DNA of 64,000 bases from Rhizophagus irregularis (taxonomy: Eukaryota; Glomeromycota; Glomeromycetes; Glomerales; Glomeraceae). The translations under genes and the position numbers were made by a program. Below, one piece after another: positions 22,909 through 33,360 of this stretch. The first letter of the stretch is position 1. Each line of letters begins with the position of its first letter. Below the pieces are notes generated by a model. That model saw only the letters and a program-made list of their open reading frames with translations. It was not told where the DNA came from and searched no databases. The stretch covers positions 2,542,001 through 2,606,000 of the forward strand of contig NC_089450.1 in the NCBI RefSeq assembly GCF_026210795.1. Direction: 5' to 3'.

Positions 22909-23388
22909 ATGAATATCGTACAATCATTGAAGAATGAACAATCAAGACGGTCACCATCTTCAAATAGAAGACAATCAAGAAGAGCGAATACTTATCCTTA
23001 TAATAGGAATGAAATAAACAGTGAAAATTATTATAAGTGTGATCAAAATGGTGATCATATCAATATTTTGAATGCTCAAGGAAGTTCCTTAAGGTATGAT
23101 GTTATTTAATATCAAACCGATTGTTTTTAATTTTTTAAAGTAGGAAAATATTCAAAACTTTTCCATAAAAACAATACCTATATACACGATAACAGATCTT
23201 CAAAATTGCTTACTCACTTCACTAATAATGTGGAAACATATGGATCACGAAAGATTAAACAAAGAAGGCGAAATCGATATGTAAGACAACGAAATACAAG
23301 TATCTATAATTTGAGGTTAATAAATCTTCCTCAACAATCTGTAAATGATCCATTTATAAATCAATTTTTCAATGGAATTACGTTTTAA
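22909..23388 (+). CDS. small Arg/Asn-rich protein, two exons
   Basis: Spliced model: exon 1 22909-23093, intron 23094-23195 (starts GTATGA, ends CACGATAACAG), exon 2 23196-23388; 378 nt in total, encoding 125 residues. The joint completes the codon at SLR|SSKLL and keeps frame to a TAA. The protein is basic: SLKNEQSRRSPSSNRRQSRR near the start, and a second cluster KIKQRRRNRYVRQRN in exon 2. The C-terminus is LPQQSVNDPFINQFFNGITF. No signal peptide or known domain; Arg/Ser-rich clusters suggest nuclear or RNA-binding localisation, which is inference. Choosing the ATG at 22909 puts a T-rich leader and a TATA box upstream. Confidence 0.55.
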
Positions 23389-25504
23389 AAAATAAATTTA
23401 AATTGGTGGATCTGGCATATCATATATCGGTAGATATTCTTTCCTTAACGTAACGACGTAACGTATCAATGCTGCGGTACCACTACTATTATACTGCTGC
23501 AGTCTTCTTAAAAAATCAAGCATATTCAATTTAAGATCTTAATAAATTAAATATTTTATGAATATTTTTTTTTATAGAAATGCAAAAATTAGTATGTTTA
23601 CATATTATATTAATATTACCTAATAATAATATGCGTAACGTTCGAATTATTAATTTTGATTGAAAAATTTTCTTTTAGAAATATTTTTTACATTGACATT
23701 ATGTTTATTATCTTTGGAATATGACAAATGAAATAATCAATAAAAAAAATCAAATGACTAAATGGCAACGACAAATGACCAGATAATTTTTCGAGTCAAC
23801 TTCAAATCTTGTTGTCTTTGATTGCTATGATCAGATAATAACTATATCATACTGTATAAGGTAGAAGACTTTCGATTCCGTTATTTCTAGCATCATGAAA
23901 TAATAATACAAATTACAAAGTCCATTAAGCATGAAAGATCAAAGTGTGGGGACAAAAATCGACCGTAATTTAGAAAAATAGTGCTGGCCGGAATTGCATA
24001 ATTTCGGCCGACACTATTAATCATGTGATTCAACTGACAACTATTCACTTTATGAAATATAATAAAGTACAAAAATATCGCTTTGATGTTAATTCTCAGT
24101 ATTTCCAGAAAATTATTTACGTGACTTATACCTGTTTCCAGTGTCATACCCCTCCTTTCATTTTTTTCGGTTTAAAATCTTATTTGTCACCTTTATTTGA
24201 TACATGATTAATTTTCCCGATGCTTAATGCTGGCTTGTTATATAAAAATTATATAGTCTCAAATTTAGATAGTATAATTAAATTATTAATATTTAAAATG
24301 CTAAAACTTGATCAATATTTTTTTAAAAGGAAATTAACCAATAATTTTTAAAGTTTAGGTTATGAACTTTTAATTGTTGCTATAAGCTATTGGTTAAGTA
24401 TTATCAAAATTATGTAGTATGTCCAACGTACTGTAGTCTGTAGATCATACAGTAGCAACTCACTCAAAAAATTCTGCAATTGGCCCGCATTATGCACGAG
24501 CACGTATAAGTTTCACCTGCATTTATTTTAAAAACGTATGTCACGTGATTGAGGAATCATTTCGGGTGTTACTGGCACTAAATTTAAATCATCTCTATCC
24601 CGCAGTATAATACAGTATCTAATTGACCCAAGTTAAATAAAATATCGAATAATCGGATAATCTAAAAAATTCGTCCCTATATAAATAAGTAAAACAGCAA
24701 CAATTAAAAGGGAGATTTATCGTGTCGCGCTTATGTTTTATTTTGCCGCAACAATTTCAACAGTTATTCAAACTGAACAAGCAACCAAATTGTTTATGGT
24801 CACATAGATATTAAAATTTCTATTAATTCGTGATCTGTAAAAAAGATTTCGGTGCAAATTAATGTCGATCATTAGTAAATTTTCGATTTTCAATTCTTTA
24901 AATAATGCACTGTAAATTTCTTTATTATGTTAATCGTTTATTTTGATTATAAATAGAGTACAAAAAAATGATTCTTGTTTGCTTCTAAGTTATTCTTTGA
25001 AACAATACCTTAAAGTTTTTAGGGTCAATTGAATCAATCAAAGTTTTGGCGATAATATTATTACACGATACAATAATTTTAGTGAACGTAAATTTTTAAC
25101 GATACTATTATGCACAAAAAAAAATGGTTAATAAAATTTTTTCTAAATTTTAAGTAAATTAAATTTAAACTTGTTAAACGTAGTATATAACAAAATTAGG
25201 TGGTTAACATGTATGTAAAAATTCCGTATACAGTGTATCTTTTATTTTTAAAGAAGCAATTTAATTTATATTGTAATTTTTTTTTTTTAGATGCAATGAC
25301 CGAAGTTTATCATAATGGTAAAAAATAAAAGAACATTGATGATTGATCTCCTTTGAATTACTTGGCAACATAATTTTTGATGTTCCACATTTTTTCTCGT
25401 TTATCTGAAAATAATTAATTTGCTTGCAAATAATTCTTTCAATAACAGATAATAATTTGAAATATTCTACTATTAAAAACTATTGAAATTATACTAACGA
25501 GGTA
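23389..25504. other. intergenic with repeat fragments
   Basis: No gene supported. At 23982-24013 CTGGCCGGAATTGCATAATT followed by TCGGCC forms a short inverted pair of GGCC arms, next to TCATGTGAT. AAATGAC motifs recur at 23750-23790, and TCACGTGA is at 24541-24548. Confidence 0.4.
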
Positions 25505-25737
25505 CTCATAGGTGGTTTTGGTACGAAATCTCGAAAATCATTTGAGCGACCGACAACAAAATCTCGACAATCCAATATCTTGACAAGTCAAAATCCTGAC
25601 AAAATTATCACACATTTAAACTAAATATTACATATTGCAACAAATTATTTTATTAGAACACACATCACAAAATTGTCGATATAATGACTTGTCAGGATTT
25701 TGGATTGTCGAGATTTTGATCGGATACCCTCATAGGT
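25505..25737. mobile_element. foldback MITE with 9-bp flanking duplication
   Basis: CTCATAGGT at 25505-25513 is repeated at 25729-25737. The 215 bases between have inverted ends: AAATCTCGACAATCCAA (about 25559) matches the complement of TTGGATTGTCGAGATTTT (about 25700), and GACAAGTC with CCTGACA also pair. The outermost bases are GGT...ACC. No frame. A 9-bp duplication suits Mutator-like insertion, or 8 bp would suit hAT; the superfamily is not settled. Confidence 0.6.
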
Positions 25738-25945
25738 AGTACCAAAAGTGAGTAGGACTTACTGTGCGAAAACATTGGGAGACGCTTACTAATGGTGGAG
25801 TGATGGTGATGGCGGTGGTGTTCGCTGTAAATTCATTATTCGGTTTAAAAATATTCAATATACAGATTTTGGGGTTTTATTTCATTTTCTTTAAGCTTCC
25901 CACAACGTCATTTTCGGTAAATGTAATTTTTAACTTTCCAAAATT

Positions 25946-26137
25946 TCAAAGTCTGACAGAATCATCAACTTCTGTTAACTTGTTTATACTAATTCTTTGA
26001 TTATTTATCTTGACAAATTTTCCACTTTCATCTTTGAGAATTTCAAGCGGAAAGATGTTAACGTCGGATACGTTTCTTAGTGTGCAACAATTGAACATGT
26101 GGGTAATTGAATCTGAGTGGATCACGAAGGGTAGCAA
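25946..26137 (-). CDS. possible coding fragment (hypothetical)
   Basis: Frame of 63 codons with protein-like composition (HSDSITHMFNCCTLRNVSDV, then PLEILKDESGKFVKINNQ). It has no family match that I recognise and no clear splice partner. It could be a gene remnant. Confidence 0.2.
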   Translation of the reverse strand: MLPFVIHSDSITHMFNCCTLRNVSDVNIFPLEILKDESGKFVKINNQRISINKLTEVDDSVRL

Positions 26138-27293
26138 TAATTAACGAATCATTTCATAATAGATTTAGAAATTATTTTCTTTCTTTTATTTTTATTTTAT
26201 AACTCGGGAATTTTCATAATTTTTTTTTTGTAGCTTGAGGTGGCAAACGTCTTAATGACAGGCTCAAGTCCTACACCGGATTAGGGCTCCAAATTACGTA
26301 TATTGAAATAGTTTCAGTTTTATACTAATTACGTGATTATAGTGAATAATAAAGATCCATATTTCTGATTATAATATTTGATATTTAATTTTCAATATTC
26401 CCAATATTCCTTCGCTCACGTTTACAATATCATTTAGTAAATTTAATTAAATTAAATAGTAAGCTAAATCTACAATCATTGGCTAATCATTAATACACTG
26501 TACAGTATATATATTATACCTTTCTGAAACATTATGACTAATAATAACTGAAGGTAGTTGTTTCTTATGATGATATAGTGTAGATTCCACATAATTAATC
26601 ATATTTTATCTCGTTTACGATTTTTTTAATAGTAGCTCTACTAATAAAATAATAATAATAATAATATATAACCTTTGATACTCGGTTACAAATTGTTATT
26701 GAAATGATATACAATGTTTTGGTAAAAGAGATAGTGCGTAATACTAACGTGAATTTAACGTACCGGTACTGCATATCTCGTATATACGGTATCTTATATT
26801 GCACAATGACTACAAGTTTAAATTGAGTAATAGATTCCAATTTTTTTATTGGCTTCGGCTAATATTTCTGCTACAAATTTGTCATTTTGATTGGTTTGTG
26901 TCGATATAGAGAGATCATTTAGCGTTAAAATTTAAAAATCTCTCGAAATAACGATGTAAATGAATTGATTAATTTCATCGAAAAAAACTATTATAAAAAA
27001 CATTAGATATTATGAGAAGTACATTCTCGGTAACTAAAAATTTACATTACGTAATAACGATAATTAAAAAAAATTGGCGCTAAAGGTTACCGAAGAACAC
27101 GCTTTTAGATATCGCTACGTGTCATTTACAATCCGTGGTTACGTTTCATGAGTTATTTATACTAGAATAATATAATTAGTTGCGTTTAGTTACGCTTTAA
27201 GTATTGTTTTCTAAAATTAGCTACACAAAACTAGACAAAAAAAAAAAGTTTTATGGTGTACAAGATGACTCGATCTTGTGACGTGTTTATCAA
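26138..27293. other. 5' flank of Asn-rich gene 2, no gene seen
   Basis: AT-rich; no supported frame. Confidence 0.35.
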
Positions 27294-27300
27294 TATAAAA
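27294..27300 (+). promoter_or_regulatory. TATA box TATAAAA of Asn-rich gene 2
   Basis: TATAAAA 86-92 bases upstream of the ATG at 27386. It is followed by a CATCAATCATTCCAACAATT leader resembling that of the 7816-8358 gene. Confidence 0.5.
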
Positions 27301-27385
27301 ACTTCTGATGAAAAATTCCTGCATCAATCATTCCAACAATTTATAAATTCAAAATTCAAATATCATCACATTATTCAAATAAACC

Positions 27386-27817
27386 ATGGATAACAATAAA
27401 AATATTCCTAGCATCTCGTCCCTCGTGAACTCGCTGGGCTTATCTCGCAATTCTAATGATATACCGCAAACTTCTGATATTCAAACGGGACATCTTTTGG
27501 CAGTTAATAACTCTTCTAACAACGTGACGAACAACCGTGATAATTATCCTACACCTACAAGTATTTCTCCGGAACCTGATCACCAGCAATATAATCCACC
27601 AAACGATAATCCTACTATTTCTCCTTCGCAATCCACGTTCAATGACATTTCTAACAACGATGATACTAACGCGCAATTCTACTCACAATATATCAAAAAT
27701 TCACCCAAGCCAAATGTCTTTCCTTTGCTTAATTCACTTAGGATTAATATTAATTCTCCTCAGACAAACATTATTATTTTGCCTGTCTCTAATTCAGATA
27801 TTAAAAATCAGCTTTAG
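27386..27817 (+). CDS. Asn-rich prion-like protein, family member 2, with in-frame TAG
   Basis: 143 residues from the ATG at 27386 to a TAG at 27815-27817. The frame continues for 14 more codons (QVYTYLNHSKNSPK) to a TAA at 27860-27862, and this extension matches the C-terminal end of member 1 (LQQVYAYLNHS). TAG thus stands where paralogs have Gln, one base away from CAG. The rest fits the family: N-terminal Ser/Asn-rich region, DHQQYNPP, ISPSQSTFNDISNN, and the C-terminal block NVFPLLNSL, ININSPQTNIIILPVSNSDI. It is either a truncated variant or, less likely, read through. No signal peptide. It lies about 0.5 kb upstream of the LINE insertion. Confidence 0.65.
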   Translation: MDNNKNIPSISSLVNSLGLSRNSNDIPQTSDIQTGHLLAVNNSSNNVTNNRDNYPTPTSISPEPDHQQYNPPNDNPTISPSQSTFNDISNNDDTNAQFYSQYIKNSPKPNVFPLLNSLRININSPQTNIIILPVSNSDIKNQL

Positions 27818-27862
27818 CAAGTTTATACTTATTTGAATCATTCAAAAAATTCGCCAAAATAA

Positions 27863-28371
27863 TTCCTTTTACATCAACTTGTGATCATTATTCTCATTAT
27901 TCTGATAGTTTTAGCCTTCGATTTTTTAATTTTTTTTTTATTTTCTATTTTTGAGAAGTTCTTTGATACAGTAGTACATTCCATAATCACATGATTAAAT
28001 TTATAATTTATTGATTCAATAAAGAAAATCCCTCATAAAGCCAGTCCGATAAACTTTAAATATGGTTACTTTTGGTTTTGGTCAAATTATATGATTAAAG
28101 AATTACTAGAAACTTTAAAAATTACCTTTGACAATCTTTCAAATATTTAGAGTTTCCATGCTTCTGTTATTCCATTCGTCGTTTAGAGCAAATTGCATAT
28201 TTTCGTTCTCCAAAGAATATTATAGAATGACTTAGCCAATAATACAAAAGGGGGAGGTTAAAACAATGTGAAAGAATTGTTTATTTGATTGTCTTCACTT
28301 TTTGCTATTTATGATACACTACTTAGAGCTTATTATTATATGATCACGTGATTCCGATGATACACACATAT
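27863..28371. other. intergenic between Asn-rich gene 2 and the LINE
   Basis: No gene seen; TCACGTGA at 28344-28351. Confidence 0.35.
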
Positions 28372-28388
28372 ATATTTTTGCAACATTA
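28372..28388 (+). repeat. left 17-bp target-site duplication of the LINE
   Basis: ATATTTTTGCAACATTA, identical to 32037-32053. Confidence 0.9.
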
Positions 28389-28402
28389 TTTCGAAGGGTG
28401 AG

Positions 28403-30032
28403 CAATGTTCGCTAAAATCAACTCGTCCCCTCATTCAGGTTATCACCTTAAAGCATCTTTACCAATGAATATTCATCGATTAGATGAACATCACGAAGAA
28501 AATATTGAAGTAAAATTAATTGGTTAACAACATGGTTTTCTGATACTCTCAACAATTTAGAAAACAATTTGAAGATAGCAGATGATTTCTACTCACTTGC
28601 GAATATTAAGATCAATAAAGAAAAAACAAAATTATTAACCAACGATGAGGACCTCTTGAAACAACCGAACCATAGATACAATTTACAATTTGGTAATGAT
28701 CTCGTAGAAATTGAAATTGTTCCAAAGAGAAAAGATGAACGTATTTTAGGCATCCACGTCAATATAGCTAATTCACCATCATTTACTTACAACAAGATCA
28801 AAAAAATGTTACATTATATTTGTTTCAAACTTTGTATGAAAAAAATCACGCATGATCACGTGATGTATATTATTAATAAGGTGCTATTACCGAGGATAGA
28901 ATATTTAACGCAACACATTTTTATTGAACCAAACAAATGTAATGAATTCAATAGAATTTTACGCTCAATTTTTAAACACTCCTTATCATTACCAAAATCT
29001 TTTTTTAATTCAGTGGTACATAATTCGATATACCCCAATATTTTGAATATTTGGGATTCACAATTGCGTTCCCAAGCATCTTTATTAAATGCACAAATTA
29101 ATAACCCAGTCACGTCAAAAGTTATAGAATTCCTTTTTTTAACATCACAATGTAAACTTTGGACAAATGATATAAGTGAAACGACTAAATATTTTCACAA
29201 ACCTTCTAAACATTTTAACCGCTTAGAAAATTTATTATGCATTTTCCATTTCTATAACTTATCCTTTCATACAAATTTTAAATATAATGTTACTGGTGGT
29301 TTACATCCTATTAGCTATTTTATCGTTGACCCCAAAAAATATTTTGGTTTTGTTAAATCACTCAAGAACAAGAATATTTTCTTCTTGGATCAAATAATTA
29401 GTAACGATGGTGCTTTTCTTAAAACTTGGAAAGAGATCAAGAAATTATTAAAAAATAATCGAGGGCGTCGACCTAAATGGTATGATTTTCTTAAAGATAA
29501 TATCGTATTAAATCCTTCAACAAATCGTTTACAATTCACGACTCAATCCGATAATATGTCACCTGATCTCAGATTTCCACGACCTAAAATAATTAAATGT
29601 AATAATCATAGTGTTCCTTGTAAAAATCAATGGGCAGCTTTCTGGTCGCCACGAGTTTCATGTATAGTTTATGGAAAAATTTTGGAAAAATCACATTTCC
29701 CTGGAGATTCACCAAAGGTTTATTTAGAACATCATATTCCCTTTACAGATATGTCTAATCCTAATCATAATATAACTCCTCACTCCACACCTAATTTACT
29801 TGTACCTTGCACTGGTTGTGATCTTCATGACTCATTCTATATAGGTGACGTTCGTCCCAAGTGCATTATTAGCTATTTTTCTAATTTTACAATCACTTTA
29901 CATGTGAATATATTCAAAAAAGATAATAATCGATTTAATAACATTTTTATTGTACATAAGTCTGACAGTGAATTACGTGCAGATACTTTTCCCCTCGTTT
30001 ATATATCCCTTCTAACATTAATCATAGATTAG
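28403..30032 (+). pseudogene. LINE reverse transcriptase C-terminal part, broken at the catalytic box
   Basis: Frame 1 (28402-28524) reads FAKINSSPHSGYHLKASLPM and ends EVKLIG just before a stop. The sequence resumes in another frame with TTWFSDTLNNLENNLKIADD, then FYSLANIKINKEKTKLLTN, the conserved region just after the YxDD motif of LINE reverse transcriptases (the N-x-x-K-T motif is visible). The frame offset equals the loss of 3n+1 bases, about ten, exactly where the catalytic Y-x-D-D codons should be. The long open frame 28569-30032 that follows encodes the thumb and linker, with a CTGCDLH...CII cluster near its end. It cannot encode an active polymerase. Confidence 0.85.
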
Positions 30033-31003
30033 TGAATGGTTTATTATTACCTAATGATATCTTTAATGAATTTTATATTTTAATTAATAATTTAGCTTCT
30101 TTCACAAATTTAGTAGAATTTTATACTGATGGTTCTTTAAAAATTGATGATGATAATCCCCGAATGGGTTTTGGGTGGATATTTACTTCGGATACTAGTT
30201 TAAATATAAAATTTTCTGGTGCAACTACGCAATGGCCCAGTTCTACTAGAGCTGAAATTATGGCAGTATTAACATGCCTTATAGTTTGTCCATCTAATAG
30301 TTCAATTAACATTTTTACAGATAGTCAATGTATGATCGATACTTTCACATCGTTATCGAATTATAAGTTAACACCAAAACGAAAGCAAAAGATTAATAAT
30401 ATCATTCTCTGGCAGGCAATCCAACAAATTATAGCTGAGTTGAATTTACAGGTACAATTCACGAAAGTAAAGGCACATTCAGGAGTCGAATATAACGATA
30501 TTGCCGATAGATTGGCCAAAAACGGATGTGATTCCAATAAGATGATTTCAATTTCACCAAAGGGCGTCAAAGCACAAAAAGGTTATATCATGTTTAACAA
30601 TGATACTATCATTGATCATAATATCAGGAAAATATTAAAGAAACCGCTTAATTTCCGTCACATAGAACGTCAAATTTCACTCAAACCTTTACATGTACTC
30701 AAATCATTCATCACCAATCATATCATCAACTGGGAGTTTTCACAATTATGGATTAATCATAACCCCTTTCAAAAAGCCATGAGTGAATCGTATAGTAAAC
30801 ACGTTGGTTGGCGTATCAAATGTTCAAATTATGCCTTACCTACGCTGGACGCTCTTAATCGAAATTACCCGGATATCCTTAATGGATACGACACATGTTT
30901 TTTATGTTCCTCTACTGCAGAATCTAATGAACATTTTTGGACTTGTCCAAAGTCGATAGATATTTTGAAATCCATATTTAGAATCCATGAACAGAAATTT
31001 TGA
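30005..31003 (+). pseudogene. LINE RNase H domain and zinc motif
   Basis: Counted from the GTG at 30032, residues about 28-165 form an RNase H fold with all acidic catalytic residues visible: D33 in FYTDGS, E75 in TRAEIM, D97 in FTDSQ and D159 in NDIADRLAKNG, plus H149 in KAHSG. It then has the LINE C-terminal LPTLDAL motif and C-x2-C-x8-H-x3-C in CFLCSSTAESNEHFWTC. Sequence upstream in the same frame (YIPSNINHRLVNG) shows that this part was continuous with the reverse transcriptase before a one-base shift near 30000-30010. It ends at TGA 31001-31003, after which the same frame continues. Confidence 0.85.
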
Positions 31004-31333
31004 TCACACATTATTAACAACATGGATAAAGAAAAGATCAATATTAATGCTATCAATTTTGATATCCCTATATTTACTTCTTTCAATTCCCCTATCAATT
31101 TGATTCATGATGCACCAGATTTACATTGCCTCCTGATTAATCTAGTCCCGAATTGTCTCTTATTACCGTTGAAAGATGCCAAAATTCATAAAAAGTTAAT
31201 CAAAAAATCACTTCTTTCATTTTTATTTGATCTACATCATGATATTTATGATCAACTATGGAAAGCTCGCAATATCAAATGGAAAGAACATAAGAAAATT
31301 AATGGTATAACGAAAAAATCCTTTCTAAAATGA
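31004..31333 (+). pseudogene. LINE extreme C-terminus beyond an in-frame TGA
   Basis: The frame after the TGA at 31001-31003 stays open for about 110 codons (MDKEKININAINFDIPIF, then KLIKKSLLSFLFDLHHDIYD, then LWKARNIKWKEHKK). In active relatives this tail is expected to belong to the same protein as RNase H. The W-x-x-R-x-x-x-W end is common in LINE C-termini. Confidence 0.7.
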
Positions 31334-31745
31334 CAAAAACAACGAAAAAAATGACGTAGAACCAACGATGAAAACTCGACATTCATTGACCGAACTAATT
31401 ATAACATAACAACTGTTGGATATACTAATCCATTTATGACTTCTATTAGAAATCTTGATGATTCTATATTTTGGATCTATTTAACTAGTAGTAATTTCCG
31501 CCATAACTTACCATGGATCAATTCTTTATCAACTAACTTTATAGATTCTATTACTTTTGACCACAATTTGTTTTATTACACTATATAACCTCTTCGCTCG
31601 TCACACACTGTAGATAAAGTTAGACTATATTACTCGCCCTTAACTTTTCTTTTTTTTAGATAGTTGCTGCTAGTCTCTCGGATGGTTTTTATTATGGTTC
31701 CCATTTGATTTATTAGCGTAGTCCTACTTTATCAAATAGTACAGA

Positions 31746-32036
31746 TCGAAGAGTGAGGTCCCGTAGGGGATGACAAACTACGATCTATACACATATATTA
31801 GTTTTAAGTCTTTTCGAACTCTTTCTTCTTTTATTTGTAATAGTCTGGGTTTACCACTCTTTCAGTAATAAAATAAATAAATAAAATAAAATAAAATTCG
31901 AAGGGTGAGGTCCTGGCTTATCTCTACGGAATAGATTGGAATGAATTTCATTTAGTCTGGACTTACAGTGTATTATGCGCGTCTTTTTTATAGTACTATT
32001 TTAGTCTTGCAATGTTACTACTCTTCTTGAATAAAA
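31746..32036 (+). repeat. two diverged copies of the LINE 3' module
   Basis: Module 1 starts TCGAAGAGTGAGGTCC (31746-31761), contains TAGTCTGGGTTTAC and ends CAGTAATAAAA followed by AAATA-type repeats to about 31896. Module 2 starts TTCGAAGGGTGAGGTCC (31897-31913), contains TAGTCTGGACTTAC and ends CTTGAATAAAA at 32036. The first 13 bases of module 2 also occur at the 5' edge of the element (28390-28402). Confidence 0.75.
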
Positions 32037-32053
32037 ATATTTTTGCAACATTA
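32037..32053 (+). repeat. right 17-bp target-site duplication of the LINE
   Basis: Identical to 28372-28388. Confidence 0.9.
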
Positions 32054-32274
32054 AAAAAATAATCGAAGAAATCATGAAACACCCGCATACTGGTTTATTT
32101 TTTTATTAATTTCGGATAGTACGTTGTACAATTTGATAAGTTGTAATTTTGTTTTACAGTATGTTATAAAAGGAATAAAAGACGACTTTCGATAATGTAA
32201 ATTTAGTTTTTAGCTTAAATACACATACTCTCCCTGGTTTACAGTATGATTTCTCGATTGCTATTTTCCTGTAC

Positions 32275-32368
32275 ATGTCATTTCCTGAAGTCAATTTTTC
32301 CGATTGGCCATTTCTTCTTGAATTTAACTGGAATAACTGGATCATTTCCCGAAACTCCAATTTCCCAT
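32275..32368 (-). repeat. GAAATTGGA-type repeat, inverted copy
   Basis: Read on the minus strand it contains GGGAAATTGGAGTTTCGGGA followed by AATGATCCAGTT, then ATTGACTTCAGGAAATGACA. This matches, in inverted orientation, the array at 32800-32975. Confidence 0.65.
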
Positions 32369-32799
32369 ATTAATATTCTAAATGGACATTTTTACTGGAT
32401 TTAATAAAAATTTTCTTTTTTTTTTTAGAATAGATTTTATTTATATTTATTATAATAAATTATAGTGACAAAAAAAAAATTAATTAATTCCTTAAATATT
32501 TTCTCATAATTTTAGGTTTCATTCCATTTTGATCAAACGACAAAATTTAAAATAAAATAAAATAAATATAAAATAATAATCCAAATATGTGCGTAAACGT
32601 TTTTTACGTGAGAACCATAAAAAAAAAAAGATCACCTGCTGCTACTGCGTAGTAATTATTGTTGGTGTATACAGTAATTACATAGATTTAATAACTTGAA
32701 AATAAAATTCTTGACGCAATAATTTCCTTAATCCTTATTATTTTTTCATATATTATGTAGTAAATTATAAAAAAGTATAGTTTAGAATTTTAGATGTTG

Positions 32800-32975
32800 G
32801 AAATTGGGATTCGAGAAATTGGACTTCAGGAAATTGGAATTCAAGGAATTGGCATTCGGGAAATTGGACTTCAGGAAATTGGAATTCAAGGAATTGGCAT
32901 TTGGGAAATTGGAATTTCGGAAAATAATCCAGTTCGGGAAAACAAGCATTCAGAAAGTTTACTTCGGGAAATGGA
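32800..32975 (+). repeat. minisatellite with 15-bp unit and 45-bp higher-order repeat
   Basis: Units of 14-16 bases: GAAATTGGGATTCGA, GAAATTGGACTTCAG, GAAATTGGAATTCAAG, GAATTGGCATTCGG, and so on. The trio ACTTCAG / AATTCAAG / GCATTCGG is repeated twice as a 45-bp unit. Degenerate units continue to about 32975. Both strands stay open through it only because of the repeat. Confidence 0.85.
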
Positions 32976-33170
32976 TCAGATCGCGACAAAGAATATTCCT
33001 ATGAAATTTGTCATGCTTTTTTCACTTTAAAAATTATGTTTTTTTATTACGTACATTAGTTGTGTATAAGATTATTGATGTAATTTGTACAGCTAAACTT
33101 CGATATACACTGTTGTTTTGAGAAAAAGATCGGTATATCAAATTATGGTCATTAGTAGACCATAATGTAG

Positions 33171-33358
33171 GCCAGTTATAATTTGTTTCCGACCGGAATT
33201 AAGATGGCGCAAAAATTCATAATTTTATAACTTCTGCCAAATCCACACTGTGTTGATCATTTTTTTTGGCTAAAATTAACGTTAATTTTGGGCAAAATGA
33301 TCGACATTCCGATCAAGTGAGCCAAATCCGCCCATATGCGTTAAAGTTCTGGCCAAAA
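33171..33358. mobile_element. small GGCC-ended foldback element
   Basis: Starts with GGCCAGTTATAATT, carries CCGGAATTAAGATGGCGCAA near its left end (compare ATGGCGCAAAA at 2225), and ends TTCTGGCCAAAA. Its centre (about 33244-33303) is a near-perfect palindrome around AAAATTAACGTTAATTTT, extended by GATCATTTT / AAAATGATC. Related to the element at 2161-2705. Confidence 0.55.
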
Positions 33359-33360
33359 TA

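Larger units (their letters stand above)
28389..32036 (+). mobile_element. 5'-truncated, inactive LINE (non-LTR retrotransposon)
   Basis: 3,648 bases flanked by a perfect 17-bp duplication. It carries, in order, the end of a reverse transcriptase, a thumb/linker region, an RNase H domain, a C-terminal CCHC-like zinc motif, a 3' untranslated module, an (AAATA)n-like tail and a second diverged copy of that module. The 5' two-thirds of the element is absent, as usual for incomplete target-primed reverse transcription. At least three lesions break the reading frame: loss of about ten bases at the YxDD box near 28525, a one-base shift near 30000-30010, and TGA at 31001-31003. RT plus RNase H in this order fits I-superclade LINEs. 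Confidence 0.9.

Noticed and set aside
23893-24147. 84-codon minus-strand frame with ATG
   Set aside because: It runs through a GGCC-type repeat arm (23982-24013), has no family resemblance and no conserved start context.
27818-27862. Stop-codon readthrough of the TAG at 27815 as a programmed event
   Set aside because: The bases after the TAG (CAAGTT) do not fit the strong CARYYA readthrough context, so a simple nonsense change is preferred.
30121-31098. Minus-strand frames opposite the LINE RNase H
   Set aside because: Antisense shadows of a clear RNase H coding region.
32765-33030. Repeat-encoded peptides (GIREIGLQEIGIQ-type and EFQFPEVQFPE-type)
   Set aside because: Both strands and several frames are open through the minisatellite simply because its unit is free of stops; there is no start context or conservation.
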